DNA of 6,485 nucleotides from JAQVUB01 sp033809415 (GTDB taxonomy: Bacteria > Verrucomicrobiota > Lentisphaeria > Oligosphaerales > Oligosphaeraceae): positions 1 through 6,485 of the forward strand of contig JAPXLT010000264.1 in assembly GCA_033809415.1 (NCBI GenBank), written 5' to 3'. Below the pieces are notes generated by a model that worked only from the letters and a program-made list of their open reading frames with translations, did not search any database and was not told the origin of the DNA. Shown in pieces: positions 1 through 6,024 of the stretch. Each line of letters opens with the position of its first letter. The first letter of the stretch is position 1. The position numbers and the translations under genes were made by a program.

Positions 1-942
1 TCTGACATTTGCGGCAAGGATCAGCAGATGCAGGCGGCTGCTGACGATCACCTCGCAACACTGGGCGGCTGCCTGCACATCTGCGGGACGAGTGCTGTCA
101 ACCCATTCGACTTTCTGCGGATCGAGGTTTTTGGCAAGCCGTTCCATGAGAGTTCGGTCGGTGATCGGATTCATGGGGATGAAGACAAGATGGCACCCCT
201 TGGCTTGCAGACGATGCCATAACTCGATGAGAGACTGTTCGTCCGTAATTTGCCGCTGGGCGGAAATGCAAAAGCCGATTTTGCGGACGCCTTCTATTTT
301 GCAAATGGGAGAATCCGGCGCAGTCTCCTGGTATATGGCACTGTCGGCAGCATAAATCGCATTCTCGAAGCCACTTTTTTTCAAGCAGTCCAGGCTTTCC
401 TTATCACGAAGGACGACCAGCCGGCAATTTTGCAGGGCATCCTTGATTCTGGCGTAAATCCGTTTTACGAGCCATTGTTCGCCCAGGGCGACAAAGTCGA
501 TGGTGTGGAAAGTCACGAGGCTAGCCAGCTTGAGCAGCTTTTCCTTTTTGCCGGCAATCCGGAAATGAGCCGGGTTGAACTGCGAATCCATGCCAACTCC
601 CCAGATAAAAGTGGGAACTCCTTTTTTCTGCGCAGCCTTCAATAGTTTTATTGCGACGGCGGGGTAATCGGAGAGTCCGGTTGCGCCGCACCAGCAGTAT
701 AAGTCATGCTCTGCGGCGAGTTTGGCAAAATCGGAGAGTTCGAGGGCAGGATCGAAGCCATATAGGGGAGCACATTGTACATCGAGCAGCTCTGCCGTTG
801 CATGATCGGCAGTGCAGACGGTGATTTCCACATCGGGAAAAAGATCGCGAAAGATTTGCACAACGCATGCCAGAATGGCCTCGTCACCAATGTTGTTGCA
901 ACCAAGCGGAATGCCGCCAAGAAGAATGTTCAATCTAGTCAT
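1..942 (-). CDS. Polysaccharide pyruvyl transferase family protein (CsaB/WcaK-like), 3' end cut by window edge
   Basis: This frame is open without a stop from an ATG at 942-940 to base 1, giving 314 residues of a protein that continues off the window. The N-terminus has the family's nucleotide-fold signature NNIGDEAIL (residues 16-24). LVVLRDKESLDCLKKSGF follows (175-192), then KIGFCISAQ (221-229), which opens the second Rossmann-like half, and SSRLHLLILAA (301-311), the conserved C-terminal Ser-Arg-Leu-His block. Family members usually run about 350-400 residues, so perhaps 40-80 are missing. Known members (CsaB, WcaK, AmsJ) move a pyruvate ketal from phosphoenolpyruvate onto cell-surface sugars in the cytoplasm. 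The acceptor here is unknown. The start is placed at 942 because the protein then begins just before the first beta strand, MTRLNILLGG. No Shine-Dalgarno is visible; the upstream DNA is a GTCCAT repeat. It is divergent from rplU. Family is confident; substrate is not. Confidence 0.88.
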   Translation of the reverse strand, partial: MTRLNILLGGIPLGCNNIGDEAILACVVQIFRDLFPDVEITVCTADHATAELLDVQCAPLYGFDPALELSDFAKLAAEHDLYCWCGATGLSDYPAVAIKLLKAAQKKGVPTFIWGVGMDSQFNPAHFRIAGKKEKLLKLASLVTFHTIDFVALGEQWLVKRIYARIKDALQNCRLVVLRDKESLDCLKKSGFENAIYAADSAIYQETAPDSPICKIEGVRKIGFCISAQRQITDEQSLIELWHRLQAKGCHLVFIPMNPITDRTLMERLAKNLDPQKVEWVDSTRPADVQAAAQCCEVIVSSRLHLLILAANVR

Positions 943-943
943 A

Positions 944-997
944 ATGGACAATGGACAGGGACAGGAATGGACAAAATGGACGGGATGGACAATGGAC
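944..997. repeat. Degenerate ATGGAC minisatellite abutting a start codon
   Basis: ATGGAC occurs at 944, 951, 967, 976, 985 and 992, with related GGGACAGG units between 957 and 966. The regular part has a 9-bp period. Read on the minus strand it is a GTCCAT array that forms the whole immediate 5' leader of the pyruvyl transferase gene and ends one base before its ATG. It leaves no recognisable ribosome binding site. Similar GGAC/GGAT arrays occur at 6025-6078 and 6346-6374. Confidence 0.8.
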
Positions 998-1134
998 TTT
1001 CTGTTTGTGTGTGGGTTCATCCAAGTGGAAAATGTAATCGTGATTTTGTGTTTGTCATTCCGAGCCAGACTTTTTCTTTTTCACGGCAAGAAATAAAGGT
1101 GATTTGAATTGCAGGACTGAAAAGGTGTGTTAAA

Positions 1135-1172
1135 TTACATAAATTACATTTCCATTACATTTTCGTTACAAT
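1135..1172 (+). promoter_or_regulatory. Four phased TTACAT repeats with candidate rplU -10 box
   Basis: TTACAT is present at 1135-1140, 1144-1149 and 1155-1160, and TTACAA at 1166-1171. Start-to-start distances are 9, 11 and 11 bp, close to one helical turn, so the sites would lie on one DNA face. The last copy overlaps TACAAT (1167-1172), a 5/6 match to a sigma-70 type -10 box. No good TTGACA lies 17 bp upstream, since TTACAT at 1144 is a poor -35. This fits a promoter helped by an activator or an AT-rich upstream element, or an operator array over the promoter. Transcription from about 1179 would give a leader of about 60 nt for rplU. The repeats are seen directly; the role is inferred. Confidence 0.45.
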
Positions 1173-1183
1173 ATGTCAGGCAG

Positions 1184-1210
1184 GCTTTTTCGGGAATTCA
1201 GCGAAAAGGC
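1184..1210 (+). promoter_or_regulatory. Hairpin in the predicted rplU leader
   Basis: GCTTTTTCG (1184-1192) pairs with CGAAAAGGC (1202-1210) as nine pairs including one G-U wobble, around a 9-nt loop. It begins just after the candidate promoter and ends 18 nt before the rplU Shine-Dalgarno (GGAG, 1229-1232). Several ribosomal protein operons are controlled by structured leaders, and an L21 leader is known in Bacillus. Autoregulation here is only a possibility. Confidence 0.4.
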
Positions 1211-1241
1211 TAATGCAGGCAGATAATCGGAGAGCAAAGCA

Positions 1242-1556
1242 ATGTACGCAATCATCAAAGCAAGTGGGAAGCAATATAAGGTCGCGCCGGGTCAAAAGTT
1301 GGAGTTGGATCGTGTGTCCGCCGAACCCGGTGATGTGATTGACTTGACTGACGTTTTGTTTTATTCCAACGATGGACAAGCGACGGTCGGTGATCCGACG
1401 ATCTCCGGTGCCTGTGTGAAGGCGGAGGTCATCGAGCATTTTCGCGGACCGAAACTGATTGTTTTCAAGATGAAGCGCAGGAAACGCAGCCGGGTCAAGA
1501 AAGGTCATCGCCAGGAGATGACTCGCTTGAAGGTCACGGATATTGTCCTGGGTTAA
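1242..1556 (+). CDS. rplU: 50S ribosomal protein L21 (bL21)
   Basis: This 104-residue protein has normal full length for bL21, a bacterial large-subunit protein that binds 23S rRNA. It opens with MYAIIKASGKQYKV, the typical N-terminus. The family signature lies near the C-terminus: a basic run FKMKRRKRSRVKKGHRQ (about 75-91) with the conserved G-H-R, ending in TRLKVTDIVLG. A Shine-Dalgarno GGAG at 1229-1232 sits 9 nt before the ATG, which settles the start. In most bacteria rpmA (L27), often then obgE, follows immediately. Here no L27-like frame is present: the next gene is tyrS, 387 bp away. A strong hairpin at 1611-1646 may end the transcript. Identity is secure; the missing rpmA is the only oddity. 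Confidence 0.98.
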   Translation: MYAIIKASGKQYKVAPGQKLELDRVSAEPGDVIDLTDVLFYSNDGQATVGDPTISGACVKAEVIEHFRGPKLIVFKMKRRKRSRVKKGHRQEMTRLKVTDIVLG

Positions 1557-1610
1557 GTTTGGATAGCCATGCGGCATATCCGGAAATTGATTAACCGGTA
1601 TTAGGGCGGC

Positions 1611-1646
1611 GGCGCGATCCTGGCATGGAGATGCCGGGGACGCGCC
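1611..1646 (+). terminator. Long GC-rich hairpin downstream of rplU, possible terminator
   Basis: Bases 1611-1626 pair with 1631-1646 across a GGAG tetraloop. By hand this gives 16 positions with one A-A mismatch and two G-U wobbles, including an outer GGCGCG/CGCGCC clamp and an inner TGGCAT/ATGCC. It starts 55 nt after the rplU stop. The sequence that follows (GTTCTGCTTT) is only weakly T-rich, so this is not a textbook intrinsic terminator. It could equally be an RNA-stabilising 3' structure or a REP-like element. Confidence 0.5.
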
Positions 1647-1696
1647 GTTCTGCTTTACGGTGGCATTTTTGCAATTGAGATGGTTTTGACTTGGGG

Positions 1697-1770
1697 GTGG
1701 GCTGACGCCCACAACCTATTTTTTAACAACGAAAAGACACGAAAAGACACGAAAATTTTTATAGGGGTTG
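1697..1770 (+). repeat. Dispersed 74-bp hairpin/T6 element, copy A
   Basis: The element begins with a hairpin GTGGGC-TGAC-GCCCAC (1697-1712). Then come AACCTA and six T (1719-1724), AACAACG, two copies of AAAAGACACG, and TTTTTATAGGGGTTG (1756-1770). Copy B at 3231-3304 has the same length and about 85% identity in a hand alignment. Copy C, at 5863-5973, shares the hairpin, T-run and ACGAA modules but not the 3' module. There is no coding content. It lies in the same orientation as rplU and tyrS. The hairpin followed by T6 resembles a weak terminator, but the T run starts 6 nt after the stem. Confidence 0.75.
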
Positions 1771-1775
1771 CTGCT

Positions 1776-1803
1776 TTGACGGATGAGATTGCTCCGGCAA
1801 AAT
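1776..1803 (+). promoter_or_regulatory. Candidate sigma-70 type promoter for tyrS
   Basis: TTGACG (1776-1781, 5/6 match to -35) is followed after 16 bp by CAAAAT (1798-1803, 4/6 match to -10). It lies directly after repeat copy A and would start transcription near 1810, giving a leader of about 130 nt before tyrS. The match is moderate and unsupported by other evidence. Confidence 0.33.
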
Positions 1804-1854
1804 TCTTGTGTGCCAAGACCGGCTTTACTTTTTTAGTCGGAGGCGATATGGAGC

Positions 1855-1892
1855 GCCGGCGGCTCGCCGGCATGAAGCCGGCTTTCCTCTTT
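1855..1892 (+). promoter_or_regulatory. Competing GCCGGC hairpins in the tyrS leader
   Basis: The self-complementary hexamer GCCGGC occurs at 1855-1860, 1866-1871 and 1877-1882. The first two form GCCGGCG-GCT-CGCCGGC (1855-1871). The second and third form GCCGGC-ATGAA-GCCGGC (1866-1882), followed by TTTCCTCTTT (1883-1892), a weak terminator shape. The two hairpins share the middle arm and so exclude each other. The geometry resembles an attenuator, but it could also be a REP-like repeat. It lies 52 nt before the tyrS start codon. Confidence 0.4.
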
Positions 1893-1943
1893 CACCACAG
1901 AAAAATCAAAAACCTAAACAAGATTCCAGGTGGTAGCACGAAA

Positions 1944-3224
1944 ATGAATGCATGGGCGATTTTACAGGAGCGCGGTTTTATTCATCAGACGACCGATGCG
2001 GAAGAGTCGGAACGCCGTCTGACTGAGGGGCCGGCGACATTTTATGTTGGTTTTGATCCGACCGGCAATAGCCTCCATATTGGGCATTTATTGCCGGTGA
2101 TGGCGATGCGCTGGCTGCAGAGTTGCGGGCACCGTCCGATTGCTCTGGTAGGTGGCGGCACGGCGATGATCGGTGACCCCTCCGGCAAGACGGAGGCTCG
2201 CCCAATCATCAGTGTCGAAGAGATCGACGCCAACGTCGCCTGCCTCCAGAAGCAGTTGGCGCGTTTCCTGGATTTTAGCGATGGGAAGGCATTGATGGTC
2301 AATAATGCCGACTGGCTGCGCGGGCTGAAATTCATCGACTTTCTGCGCGATATTGGGAAGCTCTTCAGCGTCAATAAGATGTTGACTGCTGAATCAGTAA
2401 AAATCCGCCTGGAGACTGGGCTTTCCTTTTTGGAGTTCAGTTATCCGCTGCTGCAAGCTTACGATTTCAGTGTTCTGTTTCGCGATTGTGATTGTCAGTT
2501 TCAGTTTGGCGGTCAGGATCAATGGGGCAATATTGTAGCCGGTGTGGATTTGACGCGGCGTCTGCACGGTGCTTCAGTCCAAGGGGCGACGTTTCCACTG
2601 CTGCTGAAGAGTGATGGCACAAAGTTTGGGAAGACGGCCGGCGGTGCAGTCTGGCTGGACGCCACCCGCACGTCTCCTTTTGATTACTATCAGTTCTGGC
2701 GCAATGTGGAAGACTCGGAAGTGGAGAAACTGCTTGGCTTCTTCACCTGCCTGCCAATGCCGGAAGTGCGTGAACTGGGCAGGCTGGAAGCGCCGCAGAT
2801 CAATCGTGCCAAGGAAATTCTGGCCTACGAGGCGACGTGTCTGGCGCATGGGCACGAAGAAGCCGCCAAGGCCTATCTGGCCGCTGGCGGGGAATTCGGC
2901 TTTGCGGACCCGGATGGCCTGATCCCGACCAGCAGCCGCCTTGCGGAAGTCAAGGCGGAAAGCGGTGCGGAGAGCATTCCTACGCTGCCGTTGAGCGCCG
3001 GTGAGCTTGGTGACGGGCTGGGGATTTTGACTTTGCTGGTGAAAGCGGGTTTGAGTTCGTCCAATAGCGAAGCGCGCCGTTTGGTCAAGGGTGGCGGTTG
3101 TTATCTGGATGATCAGCGCATCAATGACGAACGCCAAATGGTCGTCAAGGAAGATTTCAAGGATGGCGTCCTGACATTGAGGGCGGGGAAAAAGGCTCGC
3201 AAGCGCATCCTTCTGCAAGACTGA
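1944..3224 (+). CDS. tyrS: Tyrosyl-tRNA synthetase
   Basis: The 426-residue product is a class Ic aminoacyl-tRNA synthetase that charges tRNA-Tyr in the cytoplasm using ATP. Visible motifs are YVGFDPTG (34-41), the HIGH signature (45-48), YPLLQAYDF (167-175), which lines the tyrosine pocket, GGQDQWGNI (189-197), and KFGKT (227-231), the bacterial TyrRS form of the KMSKS loop. The C-terminal part (about 357-420) is an S4-type RNA-binding domain, with LLVKAGLSSSNSEARRL and a basic end. Length is normal for bacterial TyrS (about 400-430). The frame stays open 88 codons further upstream, but that part runs through a dispersed repeat and leader, so the start is set at ATG 1944, with AGGTGG at 1928-1933 as ribosome binding site, 10 nt away. 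Copy B of the repeat begins 6 bp after the stop codon. Confidence 0.97.
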   Translation: MNAWAILQERGFIHQTTDAEESERRLTEGPATFYVGFDPTGNSLHIGHLLPVMAMRWLQSCGHRPIALVGGGTAMIGDPSGKTEARPIISVEEIDANVACLQKQLARFLDFSDGKALMVNNADWLRGLKFIDFLRDIGKLFSVNKMLTAESVKIRLETGLSFLEFSYPLLQAYDFSVLFRDCDCQFQFGGQDQWGNIVAGVDLTRRLHGASVQGATFPLLLKSDGTKFGKTAGGAVWLDATRTSPFDYYQFWRNVEDSEVEKLLGFFTCLPMPEVRELGRLEAPQINRAKEILAYEATCLAHGHEEAAKAYLAAGGEFGFADPDGLIPTSSRLAEVKAESGAESIPTLPLSAGELGDGLGILTLLVKAGLSSSNSEARRLVKGGGCYLDDQRINDERQMVVKEDFKDGVLTLRAGKKARKRILLQD

Positions 3225-3230
3225 TTTGGC

Positions 3231-3304
3231 GTGGGTCGATGCTCACAATCCATTTTTTAACAACGAAAGCCACGAACAGACACGAAATCTTTTTATAGGG
3301 GTTG
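3231..3304 (+). repeat. Dispersed 74-bp hairpin/T6 element, copy B
   Basis: This is a second copy of the element at 1697-1770, with the same length and order of parts. The stem is GTGGGT-CGAT-GCTCAC (3231-3246); relative to copy A it differs at three stem positions, yet all six pairs survive, two of them as G-U. Then come T6 (3253-3258), AACAACG, CACGAA units, and an identical 15-bp 3' module TTTTTATAGGGGTTG (3290-3304). It begins 6 bp after the tyrS stop and ends 35 bp before the lpxA start, so it fills most of that gap. Confidence 0.75.
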
Positions 3305-3339
3305 GTGCCTGATATTCGAGTAAAAAAGAAAGGGTGAAC

Positions 3340-4173
3340 ATGTCCTGCAAGATTGATTCCAGAGCGTCAGTGGCGGAAGGTGTAAAGTTAGGTTGTGATG
3401 TTGAAATCAGTCCTTTCGCAGTCATTGATTCCAATGTCGAGATTGGGGATGGCTGCAAAATCGGACCGCATGTTTTTCTGACCGGACATACCCATATTGG
3501 CAAGGGGACGGTGATCCACACCGGGGCAAGTATCGGCGATGAACCCCAGGATGTTCATTACAGCGGTGCAAAAAGCTTTACGGTGATCGGCGAGGGCTGC
3601 ACGATCCGGGAATATGTGACGATCCACCGCGGCACGGAAGAAGACAGTTATACACGGGTCGGCAACCATGTGATGTTGATGGCCTTCTCCCACCTGGGAC
3701 ACAACTGCCAGATCGGGGATCACGTTACTGTGGCCAATGCGACGCTGCTGGCCGGGCGAGTCGAAGTCGAGCGAAATGCGTTTATCAGCGCTGGCTGCAT
3801 GGTGCATCAATTTGCACGTATCGGGCGTCTGGCAATGGTCGGTGGCGGCAACCCGATTACCCAGGATGTGCCGCCTTTCTGTATGCTGCAAGAAAAAAGC
3901 ATCCAGGGCATCAATGCCGTCGGCCTGCGCCGTGCCAACTGGAGTGCAGAGGCGCGCGATGCGATCCGCGATGCAGTTAAAATCTATTTTTTCGAGGGGC
4001 TGAACCGGATCAATGCACTGGAAAAAATCCGGGCGGAAGTTGTACCGCTGCCGGAAATCCAGGAATTCATTACTTTCATTGAAAATACGAAGCGCGGCAT
4101 TACACAGGGGCGCGCCCTGAAAAACAATTCTTCTGACGGGGACGCAGCTGAAGGTGAAAAGCCTCAGGCCTAA
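3340..4173 (+). CDS. lpxA: Acyl-ACP--UDP-N-acetylglucosamine O-acyltransferase
   Basis: LpxA transfers a 3-hydroxyacyl chain from acyl-carrier protein to the 3-OH of UDP-GlcNAc, the first step of lipid A synthesis, in the cytoplasm. The 277-residue protein (E. coli has 262) shows a left-handed beta-helix of hexapeptide repeats over roughly 8-175, such as VEIGDG, CKIGPH and THIGKG. YVTIHRGT is at 92-99. The catalytic segment SHLGHNCQIGDHV has His121 where E. coli has His125, and His118 for His122. VHQF (155-158) and NPITQDVPPF follow, then the C-terminal helices. Gly169 aligns with E. coli Gly173, a residue tied to longer acyl chains. The ATG at 3340 is chosen because AGGG (3331-3334) sits 5 nt before it; a GTG at 3334 would overlap that site. 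The last 20 residues or so are a polar tail. The usual partners lpxD, fabZ and lpxB are not nearby. Confidence 0.96.
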   Translation: MSCKIDSRASVAEGVKLGCDVEISPFAVIDSNVEIGDGCKIGPHVFLTGHTHIGKGTVIHTGASIGDEPQDVHYSGAKSFTVIGEGCTIREYVTIHRGTEEDSYTRVGNHVMLMAFSHLGHNCQIGDHVTVANATLLAGRVEVERNAFISAGCMVHQFARIGRLAMVGGGNPITQDVPPFCMLQEKSIQGINAVGLRRANWSAEARDAIRDAVKIYFFEGLNRINALEKIRAEVVPLPEIQEFITFIENTKRGITQGRALKNNSSDGDAAEGEKPQA

Positions 4174-5729
4174 TATGGCATTTCTTGCAGATTGCGGTCC
4201 ATCGAGCGGTAGTTGATGGCTTCAGAGAGGAATTCCGGTGTGAGTTCATCGGCTTCTTCGAGATCAGCGATGGTTCGTGCGATGCGCAGGATGCGGTCGT
4301 ACGAGCGTGCGTTGAGACGCAGCTGGGTGATGGAATGTTGCATGAATCCGAGGCATTCCCGGTTCAGCGGGCAGAAGTAGTCAAGGTATTTCCCGTACAT
4401 GCTCGAGTTGTCGAGAATTCCGGTATTGGCGAAGCGTTTCAACTGTCGTTCGCGTGCCCTGCTGACTTTATTGCGCATGCTTTCCGAACTTTCCCCATTG
4501 CGTTTACCGGTCAGCACGGCATGGCTGACCGGTGGTACGTCGATATGCAGGTCGATACGGTCCAGCAACGGGCCCGAGATGCGGTTGCGGTAGTTCTGGA
4601 TTTGCATGGGGGAGCAAGTGCAACGCCGGGTATGAGAGCCGTAGAATCCGCATGGGCATGGGTTCATCGCTGCCACCAGCATGATTTTAGCGGGGAATGT
4701 AAAGCTGCCGGATGCTCTTGCCAGGGTGACTTCCCCGCTCTCGAGCGGCTGCCTCAGCACTTCGAGGACATTGCGGCGGTATTCGGGCAGTTCATCGAGA
4801 AAGAGGACTCCGCGATGTGCCAAGCTTATTTCACCAGGCCGCGGGATGTTTTTCCCACCTCCAAGCAGACCGGCATCACTGACCGTATGATGCGGTGACC
4901 GGAATGGACGGTTGACAATCAGGCTCTGGTTTGCATCGAGTATGCCTGCAATGCTGTAGATTTTGCTGACTTCGAGGGCTTCCTCGATCGTCAGTTTTGG
5001 CAGGATGCCCGGAATCCGGTTGGCGATCAGTGATTTTCCGACGCCGGGTTCGCCGATCATCAGCAGATTGTGGTTTCCTGCTGCGGCAATGAGCAGTGCC
5101 CGTTTGGCGCTTTCCTGGCCTTTGACATCCATGAAATCCAAGGTGGTCTTCTGGTTTTTCGCGAAAAGTTCATCGAGGTCGACAGTGGTCGGGATCAGGC
5201 CTCGGTGTTCTTTGAAGAAGAGGATTGCTTCGAGCAGGTGTCTGACGCCGTAGACTGTGAGACCTTTGACGGCGGCGGCTTCACGGGCGTTTTCGTAGGG
5301 CACCAGGATGCGGGTGAGGCCGATTTTGCGTGCATGCATGGCCATCGGCAGGACGCCGGGGACGGCGCGCACCTCGCCATTGAGGCCGAGTTCGCCGATG
5401 ATCATCGTGGAATCCAATTCTTCGGGTTTGTAGACCTTGATGGTTGCCAGCAGGCAGAGCGCGATGGGCAGGTCAAAAGCGGAGCCGCTTTTGCGCAAGT
5501 CAGCGGGGGCGAGATTGATTGTCGTGCGCCCACGTGGCATCCGGTAATCGGAAAGGGTCAACGCCGACCAGATGCGGTCGCGGCTCTCGCGGATGGCGGC
5601 ATCCGGCAGGCCGATGATCGAGACGATATAGTCTTTGTCCTGGCTGTCACAAGGAATGGTATTGACTTCGATTTCGACGGTATGGACATCCACCCCCTGG
5701 ATGGAGGCGCAGCGTGTTTTGCACATCAT
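4170..5729 (-). CDS. comM: ComM/YifB family AAA+ ATPase (magnesium chelatase-like)
   Basis: This is a 519-residue protein of normal family length. It has an N-terminal ChlI-type domain (about 10-170, with IVSIIGLPDAAIRESRDRI and ADLRKSGSAFDLPIAL). The AAA+ module has Walker A GEPGVGKS (226-233) and Walker B VLFLDE (308-313). MNPCPCGFYG with a CTC pair supplies four cysteines at 358, 360, 370 and 372. SGPLLDRIDLHI (385-396) and a C-terminal chelatase-associated domain follow, ending with an ARTIADLE-type helix. In naturally competent bacteria ComM is a hexameric helicase that extends branch migration during DNA integration; the family is also common in bacteria not known to be competent. The start is set at 5729, where GGGAG lies 9 nt upstream and the protein begins like its relatives. 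An ATG at 5747 (525 residues) is in frame but lacks a ribosome site; 5726 is also possible. The stop overlaps that of lpxA. Confidence 0.95.
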   Translation of the reverse strand: MMCKTRCASIQGVDVHTVEIEVNTIPCDSQDKDYIVSIIGLPDAAIRESRDRIWSALTLSDYRMPRGRTTINLAPADLRKSGSAFDLPIALCLLATIKVYKPEELDSTMIIGELGLNGEVRAVPGVLPMAMHARKIGLTRILVPYENAREAAAVKGLTVYGVRHLLEAILFFKEHRGLIPTTVDLDELFAKNQKTTLDFMDVKGQESAKRALLIAAAGNHNLLMIGEPGVGKSLIANRIPGILPKLTIEEALEVSKIYSIAGILDANQSLIVNRPFRSPHHTVSDAGLLGGGKNIPRPGEISLAHRGVLFLDELPEYRRNVLEVLRQPLESGEVTLARASGSFTFPAKIMLVAAMNPCPCGFYGSHTRRCTCSPMQIQNYRNRISGPLLDRIDLHIDVPPVSHAVLTGKRNGESSESMRNKVSRARERQLKRFANTGILDNSSMYGKYLDYFCPLNRECLGFMQHSITQLRLNARSYDRILRIARTIADLEEADELTPEFLSEAINYRSMDRNLQEMPY

Positions 5730-5773
5730 GGCATTGATCTCCCGCATGGCTGGTTTAAGAAAGATAAGCTACT

Positions 5774-5804
5774 ATAATCCGGACATCGAGTTGCGCCCTG
5801 TCAA
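5774..5804 (-). promoter_or_regulatory. Candidate promoter for comM
   Basis: On the minus strand a perfect TTGACA (5804-5799) is followed after a long 19-bp spacer by GATTAT (5779-5774, 4/6 match to -10). A better-looking TATAGT (5776-5771) would need a 22-bp spacer. Just upstream on the minus strand are two tandem 9-bp units TTTATGACT (5821-5804). The position, about 45 nt before the chosen start, is reasonable, but the spacing is not ideal. Confidence 0.3.
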
Positions 5805-5862
5805 GTCATAAAAGTCATAAACATTCCATATAAATCACCAAAAAGCACAAAGATTCCTAATG

Positions 5863-5973
5863 TTTTTAACAACGAAAGTCACGAAAAGGCTTGACGTGGG
5901 CTGCCGCCCACAACCCATTTTTTAACCACGAACCACACGAAAAGGCTTGGCGCGGACTGATCGCCCGCAACCC
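5863..5973 (+). repeat. Tandem 56-bp version of the hairpin/T6 element, copy C
   Basis: Two units follow one another with a 56-bp period: the T-run and AAC at 5863-5870 recur at 5918-5926, and CACGAAAAGGCTTG recurs 56 bp on. The hairpin GTGGGC-TGCC-GCCCAC (5896-5911) matches that of copies A and B; a decayed second hairpin lies at 5952-5968 (GCGG...CCGC). The 3' module TTTTTATAGGGGTTG of copies A and B is absent. The array sits upstream of comM but is oriented like copies A and B, away from that gene. Confidence 0.7.
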
Positions 5974-6014
5974 ACACGGACTTTACACGGACTTTACACG
6001 GACGGGACACGGAC
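5974..6014 (+). repeat. 11-bp tandem repeat ACACGGACTTT
   Basis: ACACGGACTTT starts at 5974 and 5985, then ACACGGACGGG at 5996 and a partial ACACGGAC at 6007. This gives about 3.7 units, the last two diverging. It joins directly onto the preceding 56-bp array and leads into the 9-bp array, so three repeat types are stacked end to end. Confidence 0.85.
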
Positions 6015-6024
6015 AACAAATCGG

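Noticed and set aside
250..645. 131-codon plus-strand open frame
   Set aside because: It is antisense to the pyruvyl transferase gene, which carries family motifs along its whole length.
1176..1712. 178-codon minus-strand open frame
   Set aside because: It is antisense to rplU and its flanking hairpins, with no domain and no ribosome site.
1928..1940. AGGTGGTAGCACG resembles the T-box motif AGGTGGTACCGCG (11/13) in a tyrS leader
   Set aside because: It lies directly before the start codon and doubles as the Shine-Dalgarno. No terminator or antiterminator follows, and I could not find a convincing Stem I with a tyrosine specifier. Probably coincidence; a covariance search with the T-box model would decide.
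1680..1943. 88-codon in-frame N-terminal extension of TyrS
   Set aside because: It translates repeat copy A and the GC hairpins, has no family similarity, and a ribosome site sits before ATG 1944, which gives normal TyrS length.
2574..3218. 214-codon minus-strand open frame
   Set aside because: It is antisense to the C-terminal half of tyrS and has no recognisable domain.
3334..3339. GTG start for lpxA two codons earlier
   Set aside because: It would overlap the AGGG ribosome site, whereas ATG 3340 has it at a good distance.
5070..5777. 235-codon plus-strand open frame
   Set aside because: It is antisense to comM, whose motifs are unmistakable; the long frame is a composition effect. The plus-strand frame at 4185-4898 is rejected for the same reason.
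5773..5778. Perfect plus-strand TATAAT
   Set aside because: No -35 hexamer at a suitable distance and no plus-strand gene downstream.
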